A stretch of DNA of 64,000 bases from an uncultured Parabacteroides sp. (lineage in GTDB: Bacteria > Bacteroidota > Bacteroidia > Bacteroidales > Tannerellaceae). The stretch lies in the NCBI RefSeq assembly GCF_902493135.1, contig NZ_CABUOD010000023.1, positions 1 through 64,000 on the forward strand, given 5' to 3'. The translations under genes were made by a program, and so were the position numbers. Shown piece by piece: positions 27,412 to 37,107 of the stretch; the first letter of the stretch is position 1, and each line of letters begins with the position of its first letter. Below the pieces are notes generated by a model. That model was not told the DNA's origin. It worked only from the letters and a program-made list of their open reading frames with translations, and searched no databases.

Positions 27412-27450
27412 TTTTTTAATTCTTAATTCTTAATTTTTAATTTTTAATTT
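27412..27450. repeat. Heptamer tandem repeat across the RND gene stop codon
   Basis: About five units of TTCTTAA/TTTTTAA in tandem. The last codons and the stop of the RND permease (ending Lys-Ile-Lys-Asn-stop) are written by the repeat itself, and the rest fills the space before the TolC-family start. Confidence 0.6.
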
Positions 27451-30400
27451 TCGATTGCCTGTCCGTCGAGATAAAGCTATACATCGCCGGGACGATGAAC
27501 AACGTCAGGAATGTCGAAACGATCATACCGCCCACTACGGCGATACCCATCGCAATGCGTCCCTGTGCCCCTTCGCCCGATGCATATACCAGCGGAACCA
27601 GTCCGAGGATCGTTGAAATACTGGTCATTAGGATCGGACGCAGGCGCTGCGTGGCAGCCGAACGGATCGCTTCCGCCATTTTTTGGCCGGCTTCCTGGCG
27701 CTGATTGGCAAACTCCACGATCAGGATACCGTTCTTCGCCACCAGGCCGATCAGCATGATGATACCGATCTGGCTGAATATATTCATGGTCACACCCGAA
27801 TAACTCATAAAGATCAACGCCCCCGCGATAGCCAACGGAACCGTGAACATCACGACCAACGGGTCTTTGAAACTCTCGAACTGCGCCGCTAAGACCAGAT
27901 AGATCATAAACAGCGCCAGGATCATGGCAAACATCAGGCTGGACGAGCTTTCGCGGAACTCTTTCGATTCGCCCGACAGAGCCGTACGGAAACTGTTGTC
28001 CAACGTTTCCGCGGCGATACGGTCCATCTCGTCCAGGCCGTCGCCGATCGTATAACCTTTGTTGAGGCCGCTGGAAACCGTCGCCGACACAAAGCGGTTG
28101 TAACGGTACAGCTGGGGCGGCGCGACGTCCTCTTTCAACGTGACGAGGTTATCCAGCTGGATCATCTCCCCGGCATCGCTGCGGACATAAATGGATTTCA
28201 AGTCCAACGGCGTGTTGCGTTGCTGGCGGTTGATCTCACCCAATATCTGATACTGTTTCCCGTTCATGTAGAAATATCCCATACGCTGGCCGCTCAACGC
28301 GTACTGCAACGTCTGTGCGATCGTACGGGTGCTGACGCCCAATGAGGAAGCCTTGTCGCGGTTGATCTCGATACGGGCTTCAGGCTTTGTAAACTTCAGG
28401 TTCACGTCCGCCATCTGGAACACCGGGCTTTCGTTCACTTTCTGCATGAAAGCGGGCAGAAACTCTTGCAGTTTCTCCAGGCTTGTCGCCTGCAAGACAT
28501 ACTGCACAGGCATTCCCCCGCGACGTCCGCCGAAAGTGGACTGTTGCTGGACGAAAGCACGTGCTTCCGTCTTGCCGCGCACATGTTTGGAGAGGACATC
28601 GGCGATCTCCATCTGCGAACGTTCACGTTCCTTGATGTCGGGAAGCAGAACGGTTATGAATCCCATGCTGTTATTCGCGCGTACTGTCAAGGCCTGTCGC
28701 TCCGGAGCCAACGTGTCCGCCATCGCTGCAATCTGATCCGTGAAATTACGGATAAACTCGAAGGTAGCACCTTCCTGGGCCGATATGCGGATAGAGATGG
28801 AAGAACGGTCTTCTAACGGGGACAGTTCGGTACGGATGGTCCGCCAGAAATAGCCGATGGAGCCGAACAAGATCGCGACAACCGGTATGGACCACCACTT
28901 ATGGTCCAGGAATGCATTCAGGGATTTTGCATAGATCGTATTCATGCCTTCGAAGAAAGGTTCGGTCTTCACATACAACCATCCTTTGCTTTCACGTTTC
29001 TTCAATAGTTTAGTCGCCAGCATCGGCGTAAAAGTCAACGCTACAAAAGAAGAAATCGTCACCGAACCGGCGATCACAATGCTGAATTCCTTGAACAAAC
29101 GCCCTGTCATCCCTTCCATAAAGACAATCGGAAGGAATACGGACACCAATGTCACCGTCGTAGACACGACGGCGAAGAAGATCTCTTTCGACCCCTCTAT
29201 ACCCGCCTCTTTCGGTTCCATTCCCTGCTCGATGCGGACATAGATGTTTTCCGCCATCACAATCGCATCATCCACCACCAATCCGACCGAAAGCACTACC
29301 GCCAACATCGTCAGCACATTGATGGAGAAGCCGGAGATATACATCACGAAGAAAGCTCCCACGAGCGACACCGGAATTACCACCACCGGGACCATCGTCA
29401 CACGCCAGTCGCGGAGGAACAGGAAGATGATCAACACGACAAGCAGGAAAGCCACATAAATGGTCTCTTCCACCTCCTTGATCGAGGCACGGATAAAACG
29501 GGTATTATCGTACACCATCTCGACTGTCACGTCTTCCGGCAAGTCTTTCTTCAGTTGCTCGATACGCTTGTAGGCCTCATCGGCAATCTCGATCTGGTTA
29601 GCACCCGGCTGCGGAATGATGACGTCGATGACCATCGGTTCGCCGTTCTTGCGCATCACACTTCGCAAATCCTCCGGACTCACCTCGGCGCGTCCTACGT
29701 CTTGGAAACGGATGATGTTTGCGCCGTCCCGTTTGATAATCAAATCATTGAACTCTGTTGCCGTGTGCATCAGTCCTAACGTACGGATAGACAAATCGAT
29801 CGTATTTCCTTCGATACTGCCGGAAGGAAGTTCCACGTTCTCGGCATCCACCGCGTTCTTCACATCCAAGGGAGTAACGCCATAACCGGCCATCTTGATC
29901 GGATCGAGCCACAAACGCATGGAGTAGCGCTTCTGTCCCCAGATATCCACGCCACTCACGTTCGGAATGGTCTGAAGCCGCTCCTTCACCGTCAGTTCGG
30001 CAATCTCGCTCAGCTCCATCAACGAACGCTTGCTGCTTCGGATACCGATCTGCATGATCGGGGTCGCGTCGGCATCCGCCTTCGACACGGTCGGAGGGTC
30101 ACAGTCGCGAGGCAGATACCGCTGGGCACGCGAAACCTTGTCGCGCACGTCGTTTGCCGCCGTTTCCAGATCGACGGACAGTTCGAACTCTACCGTAATA
30201 CGGCAACTTCCCTGGCTGCTGACGCTGCTTAATGAACGAATCCCCGGAATACCGTTGATATTCTGTTCGAGCGGTTCCGTAATCTGGTTCATGATTACCT
30301 CGGCATTGGCACCCGGATAAGATACGTTCACCGAAATAATCGGATTGTCCACGCTCGGAAACTCACGAACCCCCAGGAATTTATAGCCGATCATCCCGAA

Positions 30401-30472
30401 CAACAGGAGGATCAGCATCATCACGGTCGACAGTACCGGCCTTTTTATACTTATTTCAGAAATATTCGCCAT
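27437..30472 (-). CDS. RND family efflux permease (AcrB-like)
   Basis: Proton-driven inner-membrane pump of the hydrophobe/amphiphile efflux type. It shows the standard twelve-helix plan with two large periplasmic loops. The proton-relay Asp pair is in SVGLVVDDAIVMAENI (TM4) and the matching Lys is in GLVAKNGILIVEFANQ (TM10). N-terminal IKRPVLSTVMMLILLLFGMI is the first helix. 1011 residues is a normal length. The adaptor gene ends 9 nt before it and the outer-membrane channel gene follows. Exported compounds cannot be told from sequence. Confidence 0.95.
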   Translation of the reverse strand: MANISEISIKRPVLSTVMMLILLLFGMIGYKFLGVREFPSVDNPIISVNVSYPGANAEVIMNQITEPLEQNINGIPGIRSLSSVSSQGSCRITVEFELSVDLETAANDVRDKVSRAQRYLPRDCDPPTVSKADADATPIMQIGIRSSKRSLMELSEIAELTVKERLQTIPNVSGVDIWGQKRYSMRLWLDPIKMAGYGVTPLDVKNAVDAENVELPSGSIEGNTIDLSIRTLGLMHTATEFNDLIIKRDGANIIRFQDVGRAEVSPEDLRSVMRKNGEPMVIDVIIPQPGANQIEIADEAYKRIEQLKKDLPEDVTVEMVYDNTRFIRASIKEVEETIYVAFLLVVLIIFLFLRDWRVTMVPVVVIPVSLVGAFFVMYISGFSINVLTMLAVVLSVGLVVDDAIVMAENIYVRIEQGMEPKEAGIEGSKEIFFAVVSTTVTLVSVFLPIVFMEGMTGRLFKEFSIVIAGSVTISSFVALTFTPMLATKLLKKRESKGWLYVKTEPFFEGMNTIYAKSLNAFLDHKWWSIPVVAILFGSIGYFWRTIRTELSPLEDRSSISIRISAQEGATFEFIRNFTDQIAAMADTLAPERQALTVRANNSMGFITVLLPDIKERERSQMEIADVLSKHVRGKTEARAFVQQQSTFGGRRGGMPVQYVLQATSLEKLQEFLPAFMQKVNESPVFQMADVNLKFTKPEARIEINRDKASSLGVSTRTIAQTLQYALSGQRMGYFYMNGKQYQILGEINRQQRNTPLDLKSIYVRSDAGEMIQLDNLVTLKEDVAPPQLYRYNRFVSATVSSGLNKGYTIGDGLDEMDRIAAETLDNSFRTALSGESKEFRESSSSLMFAMILALFMIYLVLAAQFESFKDPLVVMFTVPLAIAGALIFMSYSGVTMNIFSQIGIIMLIGLVAKNGILIVEFANQRQEAGQKMAEAIRSAATQRLRPILMTSISTILGLVPLVYASGEGAQGRIAMGIAVVGGMIVSTFLTLFIVPAMYSFISTDRQSKIKN

Positions 30473-30481
30473 ACTGCTTCG

Positions 30482-31579
30482 TTACTTCAGGTTATCAATC
30501 GACACTTTCATCCCCGTCCGAAGCTGCATCACGCCGGAAGTGATCACCGTATCACCCACGCTCAGTCCTTTCAAGACCTGCACCTGGCTCTCCGTGCGAA
30601 GTCCCAGAATGATCTCGGCAGGTTCCGCTACCCCGTTCTTATATAGGTAGACGATATTCTTTCCCATCTCCGGGATCAATGCCTCGCTGGGGATCGCCAG
30701 TGCCTCTTTGATCTCACGACGGGTAATTTCGACAGAGGTATAACGTCCCGGCACGATCGATTCGTCCCGGTTCGGATAGGTCGCACGCACTTTCAGCGAG
30801 CGGGTCGCCTCGTCGATTTTGCTTTCCACGGCATAAACGGTCGCTTTGTAGTCCTGCATCATGCCGACAGACGAGTTCATCCTGAACACGATCGGCGTAC
30901 CGTCCTTTATATCCGCTGAGTAGCGTTCGGGGACGGAGAACTCGATTTTCAGAGGAGAGATCTTTGTCAGTTTGGTGATCACGGTCGAAGGAGAGGCATA
31001 GGCGCCTTCACTGACATTTCGGAGGCCGATGATCCCGTCGAACGGTGCCCGGAGTTCGGTCTGGGCGATATTGGCTTTTACCAGTTCGATATCCGCCATC
31101 AGTTTTTCATATTCGGTCGCCACCTGTTCATAGGCTTCCTGGCTGACTGCATCTTTTTCCAAAAGCGTATGCTGGCGATACACGCGATCCTTTGCCAGCG
31201 GCACCTGCGCCTCTAACTTTTTCAGTTCCGCCTGCAGCGGCTTGTCGTTGATCTTGGCAAGCAGGTCACCGGCTTTCACATGCGTTCCTTCCGTAAAATA
31301 GATGGCCACGATCTTGCCCGACGATTCGAACGAGAGGTCTACCTCCTCATCCGGGATCGTGCTGCCGGTTACAATGGTCTTATCGGTAAGGGACTGATAT
31401 TTCAGTACTTCCGCATTAATATTCAACACTTGTTTCCGAACTTGGCTTCCGGCTGGCGGAACCATTTCGGCAGCATCTTTGGATGCTTTCATACGGCTTT
31501 TAATCTGCGGGTAAGCGATCATTCCGGCAATCATCAGAACAATTGCGGCCGTCACGCTCCACTTCACTCTCTTCGTCAT
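30482..31579 (-). CDS. RND periplasmic adaptor (membrane fusion protein)
   Basis: HlyD/AcrA-type adaptor that links the RND permease to the outer-membrane channel. An N-terminal membrane anchor (WSVTAAIVLMIAGMIAY) is followed by the biotinyl-lipoyl half-motifs (IVAIYFTEGTHVKAGDLLAKIND and AELRAPFDGIIGLRNVSEGAY-like halves) flanking a helical hairpin, then a beta-barrel domain (FSVPERYSADIKDGTPIVFR). First gene of the operon adaptor-permease-channel-methyltransferase. Confidence 0.94.
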   Translation of the reverse strand: MTKRVKWSVTAAIVLMIAGMIAYPQIKSRMKASKDAAEMVPPAGSQVRKQVLNINAEVLKYQSLTDKTIVTGSTIPDEEVDLSFESSGKIVAIYFTEGTHVKAGDLLAKINDKPLQAELKKLEAQVPLAKDRVYRQHTLLEKDAVSQEAYEQVATEYEKLMADIELVKANIAQTELRAPFDGIIGLRNVSEGAYASPSTVITKLTKISPLKIEFSVPERYSADIKDGTPIVFRMNSSVGMMQDYKATVYAVESKIDEATRSLKVRATYPNRDESIVPGRYTSVEITRREIKEALAIPSEALIPEMGKNIVYLYKNGVAEPAEIILGLRTESQVQVLKGLSVGDTVITSGVMQLRTGMKVSIDNLK

Positions 31580-31702
31580 ATTTTCCAGGTATTCTACTTA
31601 AAAACACTTATCGACACGTAAATATATACAAGTACGCGGAATTATAGACGAATTAGGAGCAAAAAGGTTTAATAAAAAACAAATTTTTATTTTAATCCGG
31701 TA

Positions 31703-31741
31703 GAAAAAAGACAGCAAGGACCTTCACAGGCGCTTGCTGTC
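31703..31741 (-). terminator. Terminator of the fucosidase PUL operon
   Basis: A perfect 9-bp stem GACAGCAAG/CTTGCTGTC (31710-31718 with 31733-31741), 14-nt loop. On the minus strand it is followed by TTTTTTCT. It lies 25 nt past the GH29 stop. Confidence 0.85.
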
Positions 31742-31766
31742 AAACACAAATTATGTTGAAAATCGT

Positions 31767-33821
31767 TTAGTCTTCCGTGATAACGGAAAACTCAGCAATT
31801 CCAACATGTTTTACGTTATCCACTATGCGTGTTGCCTTAAAAACTAATTTTTGGCCTTTGACAGGCGCAAAGCGTATTTCTTGTTCGATCGGGTTGTGCT
31901 TGATGTTCGAAAATTCACCGGAAGCTACGACTTTGCCGTCCACCAGCAATTGGTAGTTCGAGATATGCCCCTGCGAGTCGCGCCCTTGGTTAGGAGTATA
32001 GATAAAACCGCTGATCGTGTGAGGTGCAGCCAGTTCCACTGCTATTTCATTCTTGCCTTCGGGCAGATAATAGGTAGAATAGCCATTCCCGTCAAACATG
32101 AGATTCGTCCGTTCGTCAACGGGACTCACCACCTTATAGTCGGCAGCCGGCAAATCAAAATCGCGAATAGCAACAGGACCGGTTTTACCGGACTGGGCGT
32201 CGTAAGTAATCGCCTTGACAGTCCCTTTCTTGTCGAGTGTGAATGGGGCTTCATATTTTGCAGACTGCGCCGTCGGCTCCGTTCCGTCTGTCGTATAATA
32301 AATATCAGCTCCTTCGCTTTCCACGTCTATGCGTACTTCATTCTTCGTATTCCGCATGATACGCGGTTGTTCCAACAGCGGGGGAGCCAGGAAAGCTGCC
32401 ACGTTATTGATGCACAACGGCCCTTTTGCCTCCGTGAAATGGATGCGCAAAGCATCAGCCGGGGTCGTTTTGAAACGGACGATACGTTTGTAACCTACTG
32501 TCGAAAGCGTATCGGTAGTTTCTACCGGTAGCCATTTGCCATCCTTTTCCACTTCAATCGTAAAGGCGCATACACGTTGTCCGAGCGGGATATACTCCTG
32601 GATCATCACCCGGTTGAGCGAAGTACCTGCCGGCAGCGGAAAAATGAGCGAGCCTGACGTTACACCATCGGAAGTGGCCCAGTAAGAGTCCCAACTCTCA
32701 TCCGTCACATTCGACGCCTTATAAGCGCCGCCACGGGTTTCGCTCGCTTTTGGCTTGACACCGGCCAACAGGTTGTCTTTCAACTCTGCCAGGATCGTAT
32801 GATACCAGTCGACGGCACGTGCCGAATCGACCGGATGAATCTGTCCGCTCAATGCCACAGGGAAGTTCAGCAGGAAGTTGGCATTATGTCCCACGCTGCG
32901 ATAATACAGGTCGACCAGATTCGGAACGGTGCGCACCTGATGATCTTCACGATGGTGATAGAACCACCCCGGACGAATGGAGACGTCACATTCTCCGGGC
33001 AACCATAGATTCCCGTCTTTCATTCCCCATTGGTTCTGAGTATAATGGGTTTCCTTATCCAGAGAATAAGGCGACCAGTTCGTTTCGCCAGCCCAACCGG
33101 ACTCGTTGCCGATCCAGCGGATATCGGGAACCGTACCGCCGAAGATCATCGCTCCCGGATGTTTCGACTTGATCATTTCGCGTGCCTCCTCATAGCCATA
33201 ATAGGTTTTCGGATCGATCGAACGCGTTTCGTTCGTTCCGCCGTACCAGCCGTTTCCGCCGTTCGCCCCGTCAAACCAGAATTCGAACAGCGGGCCGTAG
33301 TTGGAAGTCAGTTCGTCGATCTGCTCGTGATAGGTTTTCTGGTATCCTTCCCGTCCGTATTCGGCATTGTGGCGGTCCCAGGGAGAGAGATAAAGTCCGA
33401 ACTTCAAGCCGTGCTTTTTGCAGGCATCGGACAGTTCCCGGACCATATCACCCTTTCCGTTTTTATAAGGAGAGTTGGAGATATTATAATCGACGGTTTT
33501 TGTCGGCCAGAGGCAAAAGCCGTCATGATGCTTAGCTGTCAGGATCACCCCTTTCAGGCCGGCTGCCTTGATGATCCGCACCCATTGTTCGCAATCCAGG
33601 TCTGTCGGATTGAATGTTTCGGCAGGCGTATTTCCGTACCCCCATTCCAAATCATTAAACGTATTCAACCCGAAATGCACAAATGCATAATTTTCCATTT
33701 TCTGCCACTCGATCTGTTCCGGCGTCGGAACCGGCAAAACAGGTGCAGGCGGCTCCGCTTCCTTGCAGGAAAGGGACAGCCCGGCAAACATACCGGCGAT
33801 TAAAAGATTCTTTGTGTTCAT
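31767..33821 (-). CDS. GH29 alpha-L-fucosidase with carbohydrate-binding domains
   Basis: Retaining alpha-L-fucosidase, a lipoprotein by its leader (AGLSLSC). The GH29 barrel spans about 40-380 (FVHFGLNTFNDLEWGYGN; LTAKHHDGFCLWPTKT; GLYLSPWDRH). The catalytic nucleophile is Asp184 in FEFWFDGANG. An F5/8-type discoidin domain follows, then a chitobiase-like beta domain (YYTTDGTEPTAQSAKYEAPF), then a second discoidin-like C-terminal domain (HTISGFIYTPNQGRDSQG). This layout is common in gut Bacteroidales enzymes acting on host glycans. Last gene of the PUL operon, 4 nt after the propeller lipoprotein. Confidence 0.94.
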   Translation of the reverse strand: MNTKNLLIAGMFAGLSLSCKEAEPPAPVLPVPTPEQIEWQKMENYAFVHFGLNTFNDLEWGYGNTPAETFNPTDLDCEQWVRIIKAAGLKGVILTAKHHDGFCLWPTKTVDYNISNSPYKNGKGDMVRELSDACKKHGLKFGLYLSPWDRHNAEYGREGYQKTYHEQIDELTSNYGPLFEFWFDGANGGNGWYGGTNETRSIDPKTYYGYEEAREMIKSKHPGAMIFGGTVPDIRWIGNESGWAGETNWSPYSLDKETHYTQNQWGMKDGNLWLPGECDVSIRPGWFYHHREDHQVRTVPNLVDLYYRSVGHNANFLLNFPVALSGQIHPVDSARAVDWYHTILAELKDNLLAGVKPKASETRGGAYKASNVTDESWDSYWATSDGVTSGSLIFPLPAGTSLNRVMIQEYIPLGQRVCAFTIEVEKDGKWLPVETTDTLSTVGYKRIVRFKTTPADALRIHFTEAKGPLCINNVAAFLAPPLLEQPRIMRNTKNEVRIDVESEGADIYYTTDGTEPTAQSAKYEAPFTLDKKGTVKAITYDAQSGKTGPVAIRDFDLPAADYKVVSPVDERTNLMFDGNGYSTYYLPEGKNEIAVELAAPHTISGFIYTPNQGRDSQGHISNYQLLVDGKVVASGEFSNIKHNPIEQEIRFAPVKGQKLVFKATRIVDNVKHVGIAEFSVITED

Positions 33822-33825
33822 GTTG

Positions 33826-35277
33826 TTATTTTATAAATGAGACTTTCCGGTTCTTCCCTTCTTTTATCAGAGAAGCAAATTTGTATGTATCCGTTTTCAC
33901 TTTGCCCTTGACAAACTCCGGGATGTTATACGATTTGGTGAGAAACGTATAATAATCCGTCGATTTTTGGGGTAAGACGAACGGTTTGGAGAGGACGCCG
34001 CCTTCACCGACGTGTGCGATGAAAGGACGTGTGTATAAGCCATCCAAGCGACGGCTGCTGAATACCACCCACTTGCTGTTGGACGACCAGGAATGATAGC
34101 TGTCCGTATCGGGACTGTTTGCTTCTTCCGTCGGGATCTGTTCACCTGTGTCCAAGTCGAACATACACAGATCCGCGTCTTTATGCCAGATGGGGAACGT
34201 TCCGTAGGAAGTCGTTGTACAGAGCAGATATTTCCCGTCCGGGGAGACACGGGGGAACAGGATGCTTCGCCCTTCTGTTTCCGCCTGAAAGATCGTGTCG
34301 ACAACCGAACCGAACGTTCGACTTTCAGGATCGAAGGAGACGCGGCAAAGACTATAGCGGAGATCGCGCAATTGGCCCGGAACTTTCAATGCCGGGGCGG
34401 AACAGAAATAAAGCTCCTTCCCATCCGGCGAAAAGGTTGGGAACGTTTCAAAACGGCTTTTCGAGAACAAAGTTTGCGTTGTGACAATTTCCTGTTTCTC
34501 CACGTCGTAGACGACTACATCCGATGCCTTGTCATATACTTCCGTACGGTGCACTGGATGCGTGTCTTGCGTCGTATTGTTGACGGAAAAAGCAACAAAC
34601 TTTCCGGAAGGATGCCAGGAAGGATAGACCAGGGCCGAGATCGTCTGGTCGGTTTTCGTATCGAGCGTTTCCACCCGGTCGCCATCCACCAACACGGTGC
34701 AGCCATACTTTGCACGGACATGGAACAGCATTTTATCCGGATCCTGCATGCAAAACGAATGACAGTTCATGCAATTATTATCCGTCAGGCGGTTTTCCAG
34801 AATCGGTTCCTGATCGAAAGAGGATAATTCGCGTTGGTAGATTCCCATTTCATTCCATAGCTGGTAACCGGGATCGATCAGGCGGTAAGCGATATACGGA
34901 TCGACCGGATCTTCGGAAACCCGGATATGAAACGGGAGAAAGGCCTTCCATTTCCCCTTTTCTTCTGTCAGGACAGATACCTCCACCTGTTTGCCTTTTG
35001 CCGCAGCTAATAACTTTTTCCAGTCTGCACCGGGAATGGAAAAGGCTCCGCCGGAGGCGTAAACGGCAAATGTATATCCTTCGGTCGTAAATACCGCACA
35101 CGCTTTCCCATCCGTCCGTATGGCAAAATTCAAAGGAGCGATCGATTGCGGCACAGTCACACCGGTATAATCCGGATAGATGGCCGGAAGTTCATCTATT
35201 TGCACGGAGACGGCTGGCGGCCGGTCGGAAGAGCATCCTATCAACAACAGGAATATGTAGAAAAACAATTGTTTCAT
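33826..35277 (-). CDS. PD40 beta-propeller lipoprotein with CxxCH heme motif
   Basis: A lipoprotein (lipobox LLLIGC) with TolB-like PD40 propeller repeats (YPSWHPSGKFVAFSVN; FPTFSPDGKELYFCSA; FPRVSPDGKYLLCTTT; YHSWSSNSKWVVFSSR). Before the propeller, residues 169-173 read CMNCH, a classical c-type heme attachment motif (NNCMNCHSFCMQDP), with Met177 and Met183 as possible distal ligands. Its role is not known; a surface redox or binding function in the locus is an inference. Its ATG overlaps the DUF6057 stop by 4 nt (ATGA), so the two are translationally coupled, and it is followed directly by the fucosidase. Confidence 0.85.
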   Translation of the reverse strand: MKQLFFYIFLLLIGCSSDRPPAVSVQIDELPAIYPDYTGVTVPQSIAPLNFAIRTDGKACAVFTTEGYTFAVYASGGAFSIPGADWKKLLAAAKGKQVEVSVLTEEKGKWKAFLPFHIRVSEDPVDPYIAYRLIDPGYQLWNEMGIYQRELSSFDQEPILENRLTDNNCMNCHSFCMQDPDKMLFHVRAKYGCTVLVDGDRVETLDTKTDQTISALVYPSWHPSGKFVAFSVNNTTQDTHPVHRTEVYDKASDVVVYDVEKQEIVTTQTLFSKSRFETFPTFSPDGKELYFCSAPALKVPGQLRDLRYSLCRVSFDPESRTFGSVVDTIFQAETEGRSILFPRVSPDGKYLLCTTTSYGTFPIWHKDADLCMFDLDTGEQIPTEEANSPDTDSYHSWSSNSKWVVFSSRRLDGLYTRPFIAHVGEGGVLSKPFVLPQKSTDYYTFLTKSYNIPEFVKGKVKTDTYKFASLIKEGKNRKVSFIK

Positions 35278-37034
35278 TTGTCCATCGTATTAAACATATA
35301 ATAATACCAATACGTCTTGCCATATTCGGAAGCCAAAGCCACCGCAGGATTCTGACCCGAACGGGAAACTTCCTGTACCTTCTGCATAAAAGCAAGCGCC
35401 TTGTTCCTCACTTTGATGCTCACCCCGTGCTCCAGCCAGAAATGCGGATCATTAGGACTGCAAATCACGATTGCCTCCTGCTGGCATTCGGTCATATCGC
35501 GCCAGGCGGGAGAACGGTACAGGTTTTCCTGCAAGGTTTTATAAGTCTCTATATCTTTGTTCAGCAGTAAAAACGAAGTCAAATATTGTAAGCCGGCACT
35601 GTTTTCCGGACAAGCAGGAACCAGATGAATCAAAGTGCTGACCGGGTCCGTATATAATTCGGGAATAAGCGTTTCCGCTTTCCAACAACGGCGTCTCGCT
35701 CCTAATTCCTTATCTCTTTCGACAGCTTGGTCATTATAAAGGAAATAGCGATGTGCAGCCGCCCAATCCTTATAATACCAGGTATTTTCCAATAGCCGGA
35801 TATATTTTTCGGCAGTCGGATAAGCTCCCGTAATAAGGTTGGTTTCCACCAGCCTTTTCAGCATCCGGGGATTACCGGAGGGGTGAGAACTTACGAACGC
35901 TTCAAAAGCAAACTTCTGAGCCGTACTGATAATTCCCATGCAATAGTAGAGGTCGCTATGCAGTTCCGCTGTGAATACCGACTGATCCCAACGTAGCATC
36001 AATGTTTCGATACCGCGTTGGGGATAATCCAATAATCTTTCCGAAAGTATTCCATTATGCGCAAGCGCCAAGTTTAAACCGCACATACGCCGTTTAGACA
36101 GAGTGGTTTGATTAAACGACGTTATCACCTTATCCCACTTTTCATTGCGAATATAATAGTCCTGTTCGAGATGATCGATCGTATCTAATCGTCCCCAATG
36201 TATAATTCCCAGATAAGCGACGAATCCCATCGCCACCCACTGAATCCCGATCCAAATACATTTTTTCTTTGAAGATGCCGGCTCTTTCCATTTTTTCAAA
36301 TAAGCGCCCAATACCATCATAACCGGTAAAGCATACCAGGAGTAATAGATTCGGGAAGTATGTAACATCGGATCATAATAAGCATCCGGCAAAAAAGCTA
36401 ATTTCAAATTCCTGCTGAATCCTAAATAAGTCCCGATAACAGCAGACAAAATGGTTATAAGCAGATAAACCAAACTTGCGTATTTCTTACTTCCATTGGT
36501 CAGGAATTCAAATAACAAAGCGGAAAGAGCAAATAAATGTACAATCGGCCCGGCAATCCAATATAAAACAGGGATCATACAAATCTCGTATATCAGCCGA
36601 ATCCCAGGTTTCAGATTGGTGTACAGCCATAAAAAAAACAATAAAAACAAATAGGCAATCGTTCCTTGCTCCTGATAGTCATAATCCAATTGCATAATAA
36701 ATAAGGATAACCAGGGAAGCAGGCTTACGAAAGGAAGATCGTCTCGTAATGATATTTTCTTTAAAAGGAGGGAAGAGAAAAAAGCAATCCCTGTCAGAAT
36801 AAATGCTGCGATAACAGGCCCTGTACTCATTACGACATAAAACTGGGAAAGAAACTCTGAAATATAAAGAGCCACACCACCGGCCTGTCCCAACGTCATA
36901 GCTGCATATTGGCCCGTAAACTGGAACATTTGCAATTGCTCCTTAAAAGGAAACAAGTAGCAAAAGGCATAATAAAAGACTGCGACTTGCAGAAGAAACA
37001 GGATAAGTCCGGATATCAGAGCTTTATATTTCAT
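35274..37034 (-). CDS. DUF6057-type polytopic membrane protein
   Basis: The N-terminal 280 residues carry about ten hydrophobic helices (ALISGLILFLLQVAVFYYAF through WIGIQWVAMGFVAYLGIIH). The C-terminal 300 residues are soluble and helix-rich, TPR-like in appearance (YYIRNEKWDKVITSFNQTTL; YPTAEKYIRLLENTWYYKDW). I recognise it as the DUF6057 family, which tends to occur next to a propeller lipoprotein as here. Function unknown. The start is ATG 37034; the TTG six nt upstream is unlikely. Confidence 0.82.
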   Translation of the reverse strand: MKYKALISGLILFLLQVAVFYYAFCYLFPFKEQLQMFQFTGQYAAMTLGQAGGVALYISEFLSQFYVVMSTGPVIAAFILTGIAFFSSLLLKKISLRDDLPFVSLLPWLSLFIMQLDYDYQEQGTIAYLFLLFFLWLYTNLKPGIRLIYEICMIPVLYWIAGPIVHLFALSALLFEFLTNGSKKYASLVYLLITILSAVIGTYLGFSRNLKLAFLPDAYYDPMLHTSRIYYSWYALPVMMVLGAYLKKWKEPASSKKKCIWIGIQWVAMGFVAYLGIIHWGRLDTIDHLEQDYYIRNEKWDKVITSFNQTTLSKRRMCGLNLALAHNGILSERLLDYPQRGIETLMLRWDQSVFTAELHSDLYYCMGIISTAQKFAFEAFVSSHPSGNPRMLKRLVETNLITGAYPTAEKYIRLLENTWYYKDWAAAHRYFLYNDQAVERDKELGARRRCWKAETLIPELYTDPVSTLIHLVPACPENSAGLQYLTSFLLLNKDIETYKTLQENLYRSPAWRDMTECQQEAIVICSPNDPHFWLEHGVSIKVRNKALAFMQKVQEVSRSGQNPAVALASEYGKTYWYYYMFNTMDK

Positions 37035-37107
37035 ATGCAAACTAATACTATTACACGAAAACTAACCTAATTATCCTTTTAATGGATAATTAGGTTAGTT
37101 TAGTTAT

